DNA of 64,000 nt from Mucor racemosus (lineage: Eukaryota > Mucoromycota > Mucoromycetes > Mucorales > Mucoraceae): NCBI GenBank assembly GCA_027405735.1, contig JAPEHQ010000002.1:1984001-2048000 (forward strand), read 5' to 3'. Positions 47,082 to 56,969 of the stretch are shown here, piece after piece. Within the stretch, counting starts at the first letter, position 1, and each line of letters starts with the position of its first letter. Both the position numbers and the translations under genes were made by a program. The notes under the pieces are model-generated. The model was not told the origin of the DNA and made no database searches. It saw nothing but the letters and a program-made list of their open reading frames with translations.

Positions 47082-50000
47082 ATGAGGCAATTGTTGATAC
47101 AAACAATCTTAATGGTCAATTGCCTATAAACCAACAAAAATCCATTTACCCCACTTTGAACACTCTCGAGACCCTAGACCTTAATGCGGCCAGAATTTCT
47201 AGACCACCGGAAGTGTCCAAAGCTCCTATACTCACTAAAGATAAATCTCAAAAAAAAGTAACAAAACCAACATTAAAACAACAAAAAAATATACATATAA
47301 TGGATTCTCCTATGGAAACCGAGAAACCTATCGTCAATTTTGAACACCTTGACGAACCCCAACCTGTGGTATTAACACAACCTTTTGCACCGAAACTCCC
47401 TCATCAAACCCTTACTGATAGTAACACGAAATCTATTAAAAGACCTTCTGAACCGTTATCATCAAGAATCTCATATAACGTCGGGCATATCTTGGATCAA
47501 AATGCTGATATTAAAATGAAAGATTTATTAATTGTTGCACCAACGGTGAAAAGGGATTTAATTAGAGCTATTAAAGTATCTACAGCAAAACCTCGACAAA
47601 ATTTATCTTTGAACTTCTTCGAAGATGACGATATTGACACTACGGCTATTTATACTGACTTCTACATTAATGAGATTAAAGTAAAAACAATGTTAGATAC
47701 TGGCTCCGCTAAGACTTGTATGTCTAAAGATTTAGCAGATAAATTGTCTTTATCTATAGATTCTCCATCGACATCGGTTTTTACTCTAGGAAACGGAACC
47801 AAGCAAGCATCTTTAGGAATTGTATATGATGTACCTCTAAATTTAGGGGGTAACATTATAATTCCGGGATCCATCGAAGTCTTACCTATATGCCCTGCAA
47901 ATCTAATTGTTGGTAACAATTGGATGAAAAGAGCAAAGGCGAAACTTAATCTGGAAGAAAAAGTTATTAAGGTCGATTATAAAGGATTGAGAGCAAGGAA
48001 TACATTTTCATACACTAGATCTAATCCTAATCCGCGTATTAAATCTTCTCAGTTGAAATATACTTTCGATGGAAATACCAATAACAATGTCATTGCACCA
48101 AATCTAATTCTTGAGACTTCTGATCAAAATGACTCTTCTGAGGATGAAGAGGAAATTAATGGCGACGAAGACGACGATGACAGCGAAGACGATGACTTAG
48201 CTATTGAGCCGTCAGATTCAGAATCTGAAATGTTATTGATGCTGGAGGACGAATATAATGAGTTCGACGACGAATCTAGATTTGGCCAATTAAGATTGAA
48301 TATCAACCCTGAAACGGACAACTTCGACATAACTGTACTAGACAATTATTTTTACATAACTCCTAGATCAGAACGTACCTACAATATTAGTTTGCGCCAT
48401 CTGTTAAAGCAAGACAAATTGACTAAAAACCCGAAATATCATGTCATAGGTGATATTACGAACCCTCATTTCAATAAAGGAGATGACAACTGGACTGACT
48501 CTACTTCATACATTGTTCAATGTCAAGATAAAGTGCAACTGGTACTTGTAAATGACACTGATAAGACCCTAGTACTCGAACCAGACGACGTTATAGCTGA
48601 TCTGGAAGTTATATATATGAGCGATGTAGAGGAATTTAAAGCCTATAAAATGGGGAATCTCAATATTGAAGAATTATCGAATGAACTATGTAGTCAAGAA
48701 ATACACGAAGATTTTAATCATGAAGAATACGAAGATAAAATTAAAGAGAAAATTGACATTTCTAATGTACCAAGTGATTTAAAAATAGCTTTCTTGAGTT
48801 TAATCCATCAATTTGATCATATTTTCGATTGGGACAATGATAAAATAGGAAACATTGACGTAGGCGAACATGTAATCCGACTGAAGCCCAACGCTGTGCC
48901 TAAGAGAGTAAAACCGTACAGACTTTCTCGATTAGAAACAGAAAGTTTACAAAAAGAAATCGACAAGTTACTACGATTAGGAATTATCGAAAAAGCAGGG
49001 TATTCCGAATGGGCCTCCCCGATAATCATGTTAAGAAAGAAAGACGGGACTTACCGTATCGTAGCAGATTTCCGATATTTAAATTCTCAAAGCGAACCGA
49101 TGAATTATCCTTTAACAAACATTGACGAGTTGCTGGATCAACTTAGCGAAGCACATTGGATGAGTTGCTTCGATCTGAGATCAGGATTTTTTCAGGCAAA
49201 TATTTCGGAACAGTCAAAACCTCTCACCACTATAGTGTGTTCCGTCGGAGCTTTCTACTTCAGGAAATTAGCACAAGGAATTGCCAGCAGCCCAGGAGCC
49301 TTTGCGGACATAATGCAACGTTGCTTTGATGGCCTTATCAATAGGATAATAGTGTTGTACTTGGACGATGTCACTACGTATAGTAATTCAAAGGACCCAA
49401 GACAACATTTGATCGACTTGGCAGCTACTTTCACTCGAATGAGTCAACATGGAATTGTTTTGAATCCCGGTAAATGTCATTTCTTTAAAGAAGAAATTTT
49501 ATTTCTTGGATACATAGTAACCAGGAACTCGATTAAACCGAACCCTGCCACTATCGAAAAGGTTAAGGATTTCGCTTTACCTACGACTGTAAAACAAGTA
49601 CGAAGTTTCCTAGGTTTAGCCTCTTACTACAGACGATTTATTAATGGATTTGCTCGTATTGCTAGACCGTTACATAAACAATTACAAACCACCAAACAAA
49701 TTCCTTGGAATGATGAAGCTACAAAAGCCTTCTATACATTAAAAGAGAAATTAACAAGCTACCCAATTTTAAGAAAACCTGATTTTTCGAAACCTTTTGA
49801 AGTTATATGTGATGCGTCAATCTTAGGATTGGGGGCAATCCTCACCCAGCGGACCGAGGAGGGACACGAATATCCTATTATATTCTCTTCTAGATCGCTA
49901 AGAAATAGCGAAAAGAATTATGGAATCTCAAAATTAGAGTTGTTAGCTGTTGTATGGTCTGTACAACTTTATCGCCCTTACCTTCTGGGATCACAATTTC

Positions 50001-50173
50001 AGATCACTATCATTTCTGATCACTCCTCTCTCTCGGGGTTACTTAAAACAAAACAACCTACAGGAATTCTTGCAAGATGGATCGAAATACTGTCTGAATA
50101 TAACTTTAAAATTATATATAGAAAAGGCAAAGTCAATGAAGCCGCCGATTTTCTAAGTCGTTTAGGTTATTAA
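47078..50173 (+). CDS. pol: Retrotransposon Pol: protease, reverse transcriptase, RNase H
   Basis: Expressed as a Gag fusion by -1 frameshift; about 1,030 codons. After a variable linker comes a retropepsin-type aspartic protease (TMLDTGSAKTCMS, partner strand near PANLIVGNNWM). A strongly acidic stretch follows (SSEDEEEINGDEDDDDSEDD, about 48130-48200). RT motifs: SEWASPIIMLRKKDGTYRIV, FDLRSGFFQ and the catalytic YLDDV (about 49358). RNase H has VICDASILGLGAILTQ, KLELLAVVW and SDHSSLSGLLK, ending NEAADFLSRLGY. The frame stops there: unlike usual Ty3 elements, integrase is not in this frame. Confidence 0.93.
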   Translation, partial: LNEAIVDTNNLNGQLPINQQKSIYPTLNTLETLDLNAARISRPPEVSKAPILTKDKSQKKVTKPTLKQQKNIHIMDSPMETEKPIVNFEHLDEPQPVVLTQPFAPKLPHQTLTDSNTKSIKRPSEPLSSRISYNVGHILDQNADIKMKDLLIVAPTVKRDLIRAIKVSTAKPRQNLSLNFFEDDDIDTTAIYTDFYINEIKVKTMLDTGSAKTCMSKDLADKLSLSIDSPSTSVFTLGNGTKQASLGIVYDVPLNLGGNIIIPGSIEVLPICPANLIVGNNWMKRAKAKLNLEEKVIKVDYKGLRARNTFSYTRSNPNPRIKSSQLKYTFDGNTNNNVIAPNLILETSDQNDSSEDEEEINGDEDDDDSEDDDLAIEPSDSESEMLLMLEDEYNEFDDESRFGQLRLNINPETDNFDITVLDNYFYITPRSERTYNISLRHLLKQDKLTKNPKYHVIGDITNPHFNKGDDNWTDSTSYIVQCQDKVQLVLVNDTDKTLVLEPDDVIADLEVIYMSDVEEFKAYKMGNLNIEELSNELCSQEIHEDFNHEEYEDKIKEKIDISNVPSDLKIAFLSLIHQFDHIFDWDNDKIGNIDVGEHVIRLKPNAVPKRVKPYRLSRLETESLQKEIDKLLRLGIIEKAGYSEWASPIIMLRKKDGTYRIVADFRYLNSQSEPMNYPLTNIDELLDQLSEAHWMSCFDLRSGFFQANISEQSKPLTTIVCSVGAFYFRKLAQGIASSPGAFADIMQRCFDGLINRIIVLYLDDVTTYSNSKDPRQHLIDLAATFTRMSQHGIVLNPGKCHFFKEEILFLGYIVTRNSIKPNPATIEKVKDFALPTTVKQVRSFLGLASYYRRFINGFARIARPLHKQLQTTKQIPWNDEATKAFYTLKEKLTSYPILRKPDFSKPFEVICDASILGLGAILTQRTEEGHEYPIIFSSRSLRNSEKNYGISKLELLAVVWSVQLYRPYLLGSQFQITIISDHSSLSGLLKTKQPTGILARWIEILSEYNFKIIYRKGKVNEAADFLSRLGY

Positions 50174-50700
50174 ATCAAGACATGTCAGTCCAATTCCCTG
50201 CAAGACGGTAAACTCTGGTTTAAAATGTCCAATACAGCCGAAGACATCTATACTACATAAACTCTGCTCGTTGGTTGTCCAAAAAGCTGAATGACAACTA
50301 GTCAATTGACCATAAACTCTGCATAGTCGTACATGAGGATTACATAGTGACTCAAAACCTTGCTAATTCAAAAGGGTGCCTCGGATTTTGGCGTGGCACT
50401 ACACCAATAAACATCTCTCAAAAACTACGTCCAAAGATTTTACGACGATAAACTGTAACTCCCATATAGTCCAATATCATGCTACTGAAAGACTTTATTT
50501 TGATAAACTCATGTGCAGGTCCAAACTACTAAGTAGCTTATGACGGTAAAAGACGAAATGTCCAAATCACTGTACTGTATGACACTATATTTTATAAACT
50601 CTGTATAAATGGTCCAGAAAGTGGAATGACCCTAAAAGCTAATCAAGGTCCAGATTAAACAAGACGATAAACTACTGTCCAAAGATCTGAATAGACAATA
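50174..50700 (+). other. Non-coding cassette of alternating GTCCAR and ATAAACT motifs between RNase H and integrase
   Basis: All frames are closed. GTCCAA/GTCCAG occurs about ten times (50188, 50227, 50277, 50429, 50469, 50519, 50560, 50612, 50648, 50677). (G/A)TAAACT, often ATAAACTCTG, occurs about seven times between them (50209, 50257, 50312, 50449, 50503, 50594, 50666). Spacing is irregular, about 30-80 nt. This is not part of known Ty3/Gypsy layouts. Function unknown. Confidence 0.8.
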
Positions 50701-50910
50701 AAAGCTGAATTTAAGTAACAAAAATCAACTCTAAAAACAATCACAAAAACATTCAACAAAAACCATTCAACAATTCAAAAACATAACTCAAAACCAGTGC
50801 ATAAAAGACAAGGAAAAACATATAGAAAATTTTTATAAACCAAAAACAATAAATAATTTTAAAAAACATAAAAACAACAAACTCAAAACCCCCCTTTTAA
50901 AACAACAAAT
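50701..50910 (+). other. A/C-rich, G-poor leader before the integrase ORF
   Basis: About 210 nt consist mostly of A and C with very few G (for example ATTCAACAATTCAAAAAC). Such sequence is predicted to be unstructured, like a 5' leader, and it ends at the ATG of the integrase ORF. Confidence 0.5.
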
Positions 50911-52230
50911 ATGAATCAAGACACAATTAATAACATCACACACTACCTAAAATCTGCGTCTTTCTCTGAGGAGACTAGCTCAAAAGATAAAGAATACATC
51001 GAAAAGAATATACACAAATATACTATATACAAAGATTCCTTATACATGCTACAACCAACTGAAATGCATTGTCTAAAAAAGGTACTCAACCAAGAACAAG
51101 CAAAAGAAGCCTTTCTTCAATATCATTTTCATCCACTCGGAGGACACTTTGCCTATGCAAATACTTTAAACAGAATATATCAAAAATATTATTGGCCAAA
51201 TATAAATAAAGATATATATAAAATGTATAAAGAGTGTCCTAAGTGTCAGCTACATGGACCAAAATTTATCAATGAGAAAGCATATCCTGTTCCAGTGCCT
51301 ATTAAGCCTTTTGCTCAGATAGGATTGGATATTAAACATGTCAGTCCATCTCAATCTGGTCATCGATATGTGATAGCAGCCATAGATTACTTAACTAAGT
51401 ATGTTGAAGTTCGTGCTTTAAAGCAACAAACCGCCTCTGAAATAGCCGCTTTTATATATGAAGAAATAATTACTCGCCATGGTTGCGTTAGAATAATTAT
51501 CACTGACAATGGACGACCAATGATCTCTGAATTAGTCAATTTAGTGTGCAGAAATTTCGGCATCATTCATAAAACCATCTCTCCGTATCATTCACAAAGT
51601 CAAGGATTAATCGAAAGATTTAATCGAACACTTGATTCTTGCCTGAAAAAGCGTTCGAAAGAAGAAAAGAAAAATTGGGACCAATACCTCCCTGCTACAG
51701 CATTTGCTTACCGCTCAATAAAACAAGCTACAACTGGACTATCCCCCTTCTTTCTACTATATGGATATGAACCTGAGACACACTTCGATATGTCTTTGAG
51801 ACCTTTGGATGTCAAAGATCCAAGCTTCGAACTCCAATTAATTGTCAGAACCACGGTTCAAATAGTTCACTTAAATAATGTACGAGAACTGGCTTTGAAG
51901 AAAATACAAAAATCTCAGAAATTACAAATAGAACGCCTAGAGAAGAAAATGTATCATCCTAAAAAGGAGTGGAAACCCTCTTTCAATATCGGTGACACGG
52001 TCAAACTTTATCGAGATAACATATCTACCTCTTGGAGTGCAAAAATAGACATTCGATGGTACGAAGATATCTTTTGTATCCATGAAAAACATAAGAAAGG
52101 ATCCTATATAATCAAGAACATCTCCAACCCAGATGACCCCAAGTTACATTTAGTACACGGGAACCGACTCAAAGCTCATTTGAAACCAGCAGTGAATTGG
52201 GACCTAGAATTCAACATCAAAGCACATTGA
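50911..52230 (+). CDS. Retrotransposon integrase on its own ORF (439 aa)
   Basis: N-terminal HHCC zinc domain: HFHPLGGHF and later CPKCQLHG. Catalytic DDE core: first Asp in QIGLDIKHVSP, second in IIITDNGRPM, Glu in SQSQGLIERFNR. The C-terminal domain has FNIGDTVKLYRDN and the KGSYIIKN...LVHGNRLKAHL block, but no chromodomain. The ORF begins with its own ATG, 737 nt after the Pol stop and in another frame. It would need a spliced or subgenomic mRNA, internal initiation or a second recoding event. All catalytic residues are intact. Confidence 0.93.
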   Translation: MNQDTINNITHYLKSASFSEETSSKDKEYIEKNIHKYTIYKDSLYMLQPTEMHCLKKVLNQEQAKEAFLQYHFHPLGGHFAYANTLNRIYQKYYWPNINKDIYKMYKECPKCQLHGPKFINEKAYPVPVPIKPFAQIGLDIKHVSPSQSGHRYVIAAIDYLTKYVEVRALKQQTASEIAAFIYEEIITRHGCVRIIITDNGRPMISELVNLVCRNFGIIHKTISPYHSQSQGLIERFNRTLDSCLKKRSKEEKKNWDQYLPATAFAYRSIKQATTGLSPFFLLYGYEPETHFDMSLRPLDVKDPSFELQLIVRTTVQIVHLNNVRELALKKIQKSQKLQIERLEKKMYHPKKEWKPSFNIGDTVKLYRDNISTSWSAKIDIRWYEDIFCIHEKHKKGSYIIKNISNPDDPKLHLVHGNRLKAHLKPAVNWDLEFNIKAH

Positions 52231-52248
52231 TAAATCTCGACCGATCTT

Positions 52249-52249
<1 letters not shown>

Positions 52250-52294
<45 letters not shown>

Positions 52295-52301
52295 TATATA
52301 T
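52250..52301 (+). repeat. A41 run followed by (TA)n
   Basis: Forty-one consecutive A (52250-52290) then alternating TA, between the integrase stop and the extra ORF. It might be the scar of a captured polyadenylated cDNA. Run length may be affected by sequencing. Confidence 0.8.
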
Positions 52302-52383
52302 AAACACCAAAAAAAATTATTTTATACAAATAAAATACATTTCACTCAAGAATACTACCTGCCTCCAACTCGCTCCTCAAATC

Positions 52384-52776
52384 ATGAAAGAAAAACCATC
52401 CGACTTAAACTTGGACGACTTGGACGACTTGGACGAAGAAGTTGTCAGAGACAAAAAGGTGAAACAACAAACGCCCATCCAAATTCGAGGTGTGGCCAAA
52501 CGCCAGCAGCAACAACAAAACAAAATTAGTAACCAGATAAAAGAAGCTATAGCTGTAATTTTACACGCAAAAGGTAGACTCGCCTACTACGAAGACATAA
52601 GAAAGAAAAATCTAAATCAAATAGTTTTGCCTGAACTAATCAAGGACCTCAATCACATAAAGCAAATATCTGACCCTGAAGAATACATAATGAAGAAAAA
52701 AAAATATATATCTCAATTCTTCAAAAAGAAATCGGACGCTGTTGCCTTCGCGCACAAACATTTGAAGAATGTTTAA
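52384..52776 (+). CDS. Accessory ORF of the retrotransposon (130 aa), unrecognised
   Basis: Begins at ATG 52384 and ends 39 bp before the 3' LTR. The N terminus has a triple LDD/LDE repeat encoded by a 9-nt tandem repeat, then a Gln-rich patch (KRQQQQQNKISNQ). A basic, probably helical domain follows (GRLAYYEDIRKKNLNQIVLP to KSDAVAFAHKHLKN). No env features (signal peptide or membrane span) and no zinc finger. Its position fits an accessory gene, possibly a captured host fragment. Function unknown. Confidence 0.7.
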   Translation: MKEKPSDLNLDDLDDLDEEVVRDKKVKQQTPIQIRGVAKRQQQQQNKISNQIKEAIAVILHAKGRLAYYEDIRKKNLNQIVLPELIKDLNHIKQISDPEEYIMKKKKYISQFFKKKSDAVAFAHKHLKNV

Positions 52777-52803
52777 GGAATGATCGGGTCGATCATTTCA
52801 TCT

Positions 52804-52815
52804 AGTGGGGGAATA
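52804..52815 (+). promoter_or_regulatory. Putative polypurine tract
   Basis: AGTGGGGGAATA lies immediately before the 3' LTR. Such purine runs prime plus-strand DNA synthesis in LTR elements. It is short but correctly placed. Confidence 0.6.
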
Positions 52816-53555
52816 TGTTACAAATCGAACATTTATTATTTGAATAAACTCTTTTTTTTTGTTACCCTTGAACTCATCTTTCCAAATCTGTCACAATCTG
52901 TCAAAAGTAAAATCAAACACAAATTCAAAGCACGAAGGCTTTGTAACAACACCCATATATTCATAAAGATTCCTTTTTAATCAAACTTCTGGAGACTCGA
53001 CTCTCTTTAATCCATAAATTTATTATATAATCCCTGCATTCAAGATACGACAACCATTTGATCTTGCCATGACTCACAATTACTCTTATTTTGCCCCAAT
53101 TATTGGAAGGAGATCAGTTAAAGATTGATCTCGAACATATTATCTACCTAGACATAGAAATTATTAGAAACAATTAGAAATTATACAATTATTATAAAAA
53201 GGAAGCTATAGACTTCAACCAAATAAAGATCGTCTTATATCTTACATACTTTATATCATATCTAAATTGCTCGCTATTCTATTAGTTAGGAGCTCAATTG
53301 TCTTTTATCCTTTTATATTACATTACATTATATACTAGATCCCTTGAACTGTCGTTAGAAGTTCATTGTACCTTTTCCACATTTACATCTTTCGTTTTAT
53401 ATACATTTATATAAAACATTTACTTACTAGTTGGACAACTATAAACCTGGTGCTCATTGAATAGACATTACTGCTCTGGAAATATCTATTTTATTTACTT
53501 TCAATCCTACTTTCTCTTATTACTTTATCACTTTCACTAGTTACCGCTCGTAACA
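52816..53555 (+). repeat. 3' LTR, 740 bp
   Basis: Same sequence as 44901-45640 as far as read by eye, ending GCTCGTAACA, followed by the TTAT duplicate. Confidence 0.95.
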
Positions 53556-53674
53556 TTATTATTATATGTTTTGATATTTTATATTAATTAAAAAGGTTAC
53601 ATACAAAGTCTGTGTGTACCTGACAAAAAAGCAAGGGAAACGTATCACGGTAATCGCGAAAAAAACAAAAATGA

Positions 53675-53747
53675 AGCCCAACGGGGGGGTCGAACCCCCA
53701 ACCTTGAGATTAAGAGTCTCACGCTCTACCGATTGAGCTAGCTAGGC
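53675..53747 (-). tRNA. tRNA-Lys (anticodon CTT)
   Basis: 73 nt, no intron. On the minus strand: acceptor GCCTAGC pairs with GTTGGGC with two wobble pairs, discriminator T. D-arm GCTCAATCGGTAGAGC. The anticodon loop is ACTCTTAAT with CTT. The T-arm is GGGGG TTCGACC CCCCC. It closely resembles other fungal tRNA-Lys(CTT) genes. The retrotransposon lies 119 bp beyond its 3' end. Confidence 0.95.
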
Positions 53748-54464
53748 ATTTGATGTTTTTGTAAATTTGAAGTTTACCTATATAACAAAAGCCAAAATTA
53801 AAGCACCGACTGTCACGTGATCGTTCTCGATTTTATCCTTTTGGTCCTGCATTTTTTATTGGTGTTTATGAGAATATAAACTTACGTTATTATATACAGT
53901 CATTATTACATTTATGACGATAATTAATAGCTGCTCTTTGAAGACTAGAAATATGAAGTATAGCGAAAAGACCTATTAGCCTTCCACTATAGGTACATAA
54001 CAGTTACGACACTTTGCTCTCGTCAATACAAGACCTTCATTTGTCCTAGATATATTTAAAGTTTTAAGAATTGTTTATGCAAGATTTGGTAATTAAATTC
54101 GGATTCTCTTAACGGTTCTGTATTCTATGTAGTTTATTATATTAGATCGTATTTTTTATTTCAAACTGGGAAGGCCTAACTTGGATTATTAAGGCATTTT
54201 CAAGGTGAAATGATCAAAAAATATTAGATCTTTTTATAAAAGGGGGTTCAAAAATCAAAAGATGGGGGGGTCCAAAAATGAATTTCCTTGTCATATATTG
54301 CCTTACACAAGAAGAAAAAGAGCTATTCAAAAAGTACAATTGATAAGATTGTAATATTTACAAATCAAGTTATGAAAATATACATATGCCGTAAACAAAT
54401 GTTTAGATGTTTGCTATTTAAATTACAAGTTTTATTTTTACCAATATAGATTATACAACTATAT
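53748..54464. other. Intergenic region
   Basis: AT-rich and without a gene. A palindromic TCACGTGA occurs at 53813-53820 upstream of tRNA-Lys. Confidence 0.4.
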
Positions 54465-55711
54465 TTATTTGTTGGTGAAGGTAGCAGCTCTCTTCTCAGC
54501 AAAAGCACCCATACCCTCCTTTTGGTCAGCCTAAAAACAATAAAATCAGTAAATGGAGCTAATTAATAAACTTATCTTAGTATACTTACAGTTCCGAAAA
54601 GAGATTGGAAGAGAACACGTTCCCAACGCAAACCAGCACTAAGAGGAATTTCGAAAGCTAGAAACATTCGTATTAGTAAATCTATGAAGAGCAAAACTTT
54701 GTATATCACTTACATTTGTTGATACATTCCTTGGCCATTTGGACAGAGGGTTGGCTCATGCTAGCAATAGTACCAGCAGTCTTGAGAGCTTCTTCAACAA
54801 GGTCATCGGCAGGAACAACCTTGCTGACAAGACCCAAGTTCAAAGCCTCAGTAGCATTCAAGTTGACATTGCCAGTCAAGACCATTTCCATGGCCTTGGA
54901 CTTACCAACAGCCTTGACAAGACGTTGAGTACCACCAGCACCAGGAATGATACCCAACTTGATTTCAGGTTGACCAAAAACGGCCTTTTCACCAGCATAG
55001 ATGATCTAATAACAGGATGAACTATTATTAATATATTCAAGATTCCAAAAAAGAGACAAGACTTACATCACACATCATGGCCAATTCACAACCACCACCA
55101 AGCTAACACAAAACAATTAGTTTAGAAAAAATAATGTTTATACATTCCAACTTACAGCATAACCATTGACAGCAGCAATAATAGGCTTCTTGATCTCAGT
55201 CATCTCGGCCCAGTGACCCAAGAAGTTTTTGGTATAGGTTTCAACGAATGTATTGTCCTTCATTTCCTTGATATCAGCGCCGGCTTAATTTTCAACCATA
55301 GGAGTTAATAAAATGATCTACCCCACATTTTATAATTTACAAAACTTACCAGCAAATGCCTTCTTTGAGCCGGTGATAACGACAGCACCAATGTTGTCAT
55401 TAGAATCATAAGAACGGAGAGCTTCATTAACTTCAGTAAACAAATCACTGCACAAAGCATTCAAAGCCTTGGGGCGATTCAAAGTAATCAAACCAACTTT
55501 ACCCTTGGTTTCAGCGATGATATGAGTGTATGACTTTTCATCAGTGGTACCAGCGACAGCCTCTGTTAACAGACGCGTTAGTACATGTATTTTAGTTATA
55601 TTATGCGCATCTCTTACGTCTTGAGACAAAAGCAGTAGAGAAAGCTCTGGCGCTGACAGCCTTGTTAGCAGACAAAGGTCTAATGATAGAAGGGCTAATG
55701 AATCGGAGCAT
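54465..55711 (-). CDS. ECHS1: Mitochondrial enoyl-CoA hydratase (crotonase)
   Basis: Hydrates trans-2-enoyl-CoA in beta-oxidation; 298 aa. Minus-strand exons: 55711-55618, 55562-55350, 55283-55156, 55102-55067, 55005-54714, 54657-54590 and 54530-54465, all in phase, including one of 36 nt. A basic, Ser/Ala-rich presequence ([20 protein letters not shown]) suits mitochondrial import. Crotonase features: [20 protein letters not shown] (oxyanion hole), [11 protein letters not shown] (first catalytic Glu), [20 protein letters not shown] (second catalytic Glu) and GLVSKVVP. The C terminus ([16 protein letters not shown]) is standard. Confidence 0.95.
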
Positions 55712-56195
55712 GTTTAAGTCTTTTTTGTTTGTGATGAGAAAAAGATACAAAGATAAAAAGAAAAGCTTCACGAAACCAAAAAATTACGACAAGGTTATAA
55801 GTAGAACGGAACTTGATTAAATTGCTTTAGTCATCATATGTGATTCTTATTTAGGTTATCTTTGAGAATATGGTTTATGCAAACGTTTGAAAGACATTCC
55901 ATCAATTTGTACGAATACCTGTCGAAACAATTGACAGATTCATACATTGAATGCCTCTTTTCAAATAGAATCTCACGTCAATAATGAACATTAAGTTAAA
56001 CAGGTATTATTTCTCGGGCCCTTGATATAAATCAAGGGATCCGTTTATGGTGATACTATTACAACAAATTTCCCACGCTTATAGCGCATCGTTTGGTATA
56101 ACGACAAAAAGGTTTAATGAACTATAAAAGTGTATATAAAGAAAGAGAATTCTATATGGTCGTGACTTGTGAGAAAGGTACAGACAGTAATGAAA
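55712..56195. other. Intergenic region
   Basis: Lies between the enoyl-CoA hydratase start and the 3' end of the next minus-strand gene. A run of CTTGATATAAATCAAG (near 56021) is palindromic. Nothing else was recognised. Confidence 0.4.
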
Positions 56196-56969
56196 TCAGG
56201 TAAAGAAATGGATGTAGCCCAATACAAGTGTTCCTGCACCTGTAATGGTACCTATCATATATTGTAATATCTGTAATTTGATGCCTTCCATTTGTCTTTT
56301 GAGTGCTTGAATTTCATTCTCAATTTTATCGTCTGTTTGCTGTAATCGATTGTGTTGCTCAATTGTTTCATCTCTAATACGTCCTTTATCTAAATTCAAA
56401 TCAAGGCGCACGCCTGCTTGACTTCTCACTAATTCTTCTCTTAGCGTCTTTTTTAACTTTTCAATTTCTGCTTTGAGGCGTTCGTTAGCTGTCTTTACTT
56501 CCTCAACATCTCTTCTTTCCATTTGCTGTATCTCTTGCTTTAATTTACTAAAATCTTCCTTGTAGCGTGTAATCGTCTTTTCTTGATCAGCTTTACTCAC
56601 TAAATCATTAGTGACATTGGTTGTGCTGTATTCGAGTAAATTAATCATTTAATTGTTTGAGATCAAGCCTATTTTGCATACCTTTCATCTACAACGTCAT
56701 CTAGAGCATGAATCACTGTTCTTGCTTGTGCTGCAGAGAATCCTTCTTTTTCTAGTAATCTTGCAAATCGTTCTGCATCAAAGAATGGTATTTGGATCTT
56801 TTTTGCTGTTCCTGTTGCAGGAGAAGCTCGTGTTCTTAACCAACGGGCATTTTGAGTTGAATACAGACGACAAAAATCTGATAAAAAATGTGTTATGAAT
56901 CGACAAAATTACATCAATAGCCTTATACATACTCTTTATTGATGGATTTGTTGGTTTAATAATGTTCAT
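56196..56969 (-). CDS. CCDC90/MCUR1-family mitochondrial coiled-coil protein
   Basis: 220 aa. Minus-strand exons: 56969-56933, 56877-56682 and 56625-56196. The N terminus is basic with an RLYSTQNARWLRTRAS stretch, a likely mitochondrial presequence. The family core PFFDAERFARLLEKEGFSAAQA, followed by VIHALDDVV, is typical of DUF1640 (CCDC90/MCUR1; Fmp32 in yeast). A long coiled coil follows (about residues 80-190), then one C-terminal membrane segment (YMIGTITGAGTLVLGYIHFF). Relatives sit in the inner membrane and are linked to cytochrome oxidase assembly or calcium uniporter regulation. The apparent start MINLLEY at 56648 is intronic. Confidence 0.9.

Larger units (their letters stand above)
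44901..53555 (+). mobile_element. Complete Ty3/Gypsy-like LTR retrotransposon, 8,655 bp
   Basis: Two 740-bp LTRs (TGTTACAAATCG...GCTCGTAACA) flank Gag, protease-RT-RNase H, a separate integrase ORF and a further small ORF. TTAT duplicates flank it (44897-44900 and 53556-53559). Removing the element and one TTAT restores the copy B sequence exactly (GATCTTTATTATTATTATATG read in pieces). I saw no difference between the two LTRs by eye, and every ORF is open, so the insertion is recent and the element may be active. Order PR-RT-RH-IN is Metaviridae-type; no chromodomain follows integrase. Confidence 0.97.

Noticed and set aside
50150..50911. A spliceosomal intron joining Pol to integrase
   Set aside because: No good donor before the Pol stop and no convincing acceptor at the integrase start; could not be excluded without RNA data.
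52197..52529. 110-codon ORF reading through the A41 run
   Set aside because: Poly-Lys artefact of the A tract in a frame overlapping the accessory ORF.
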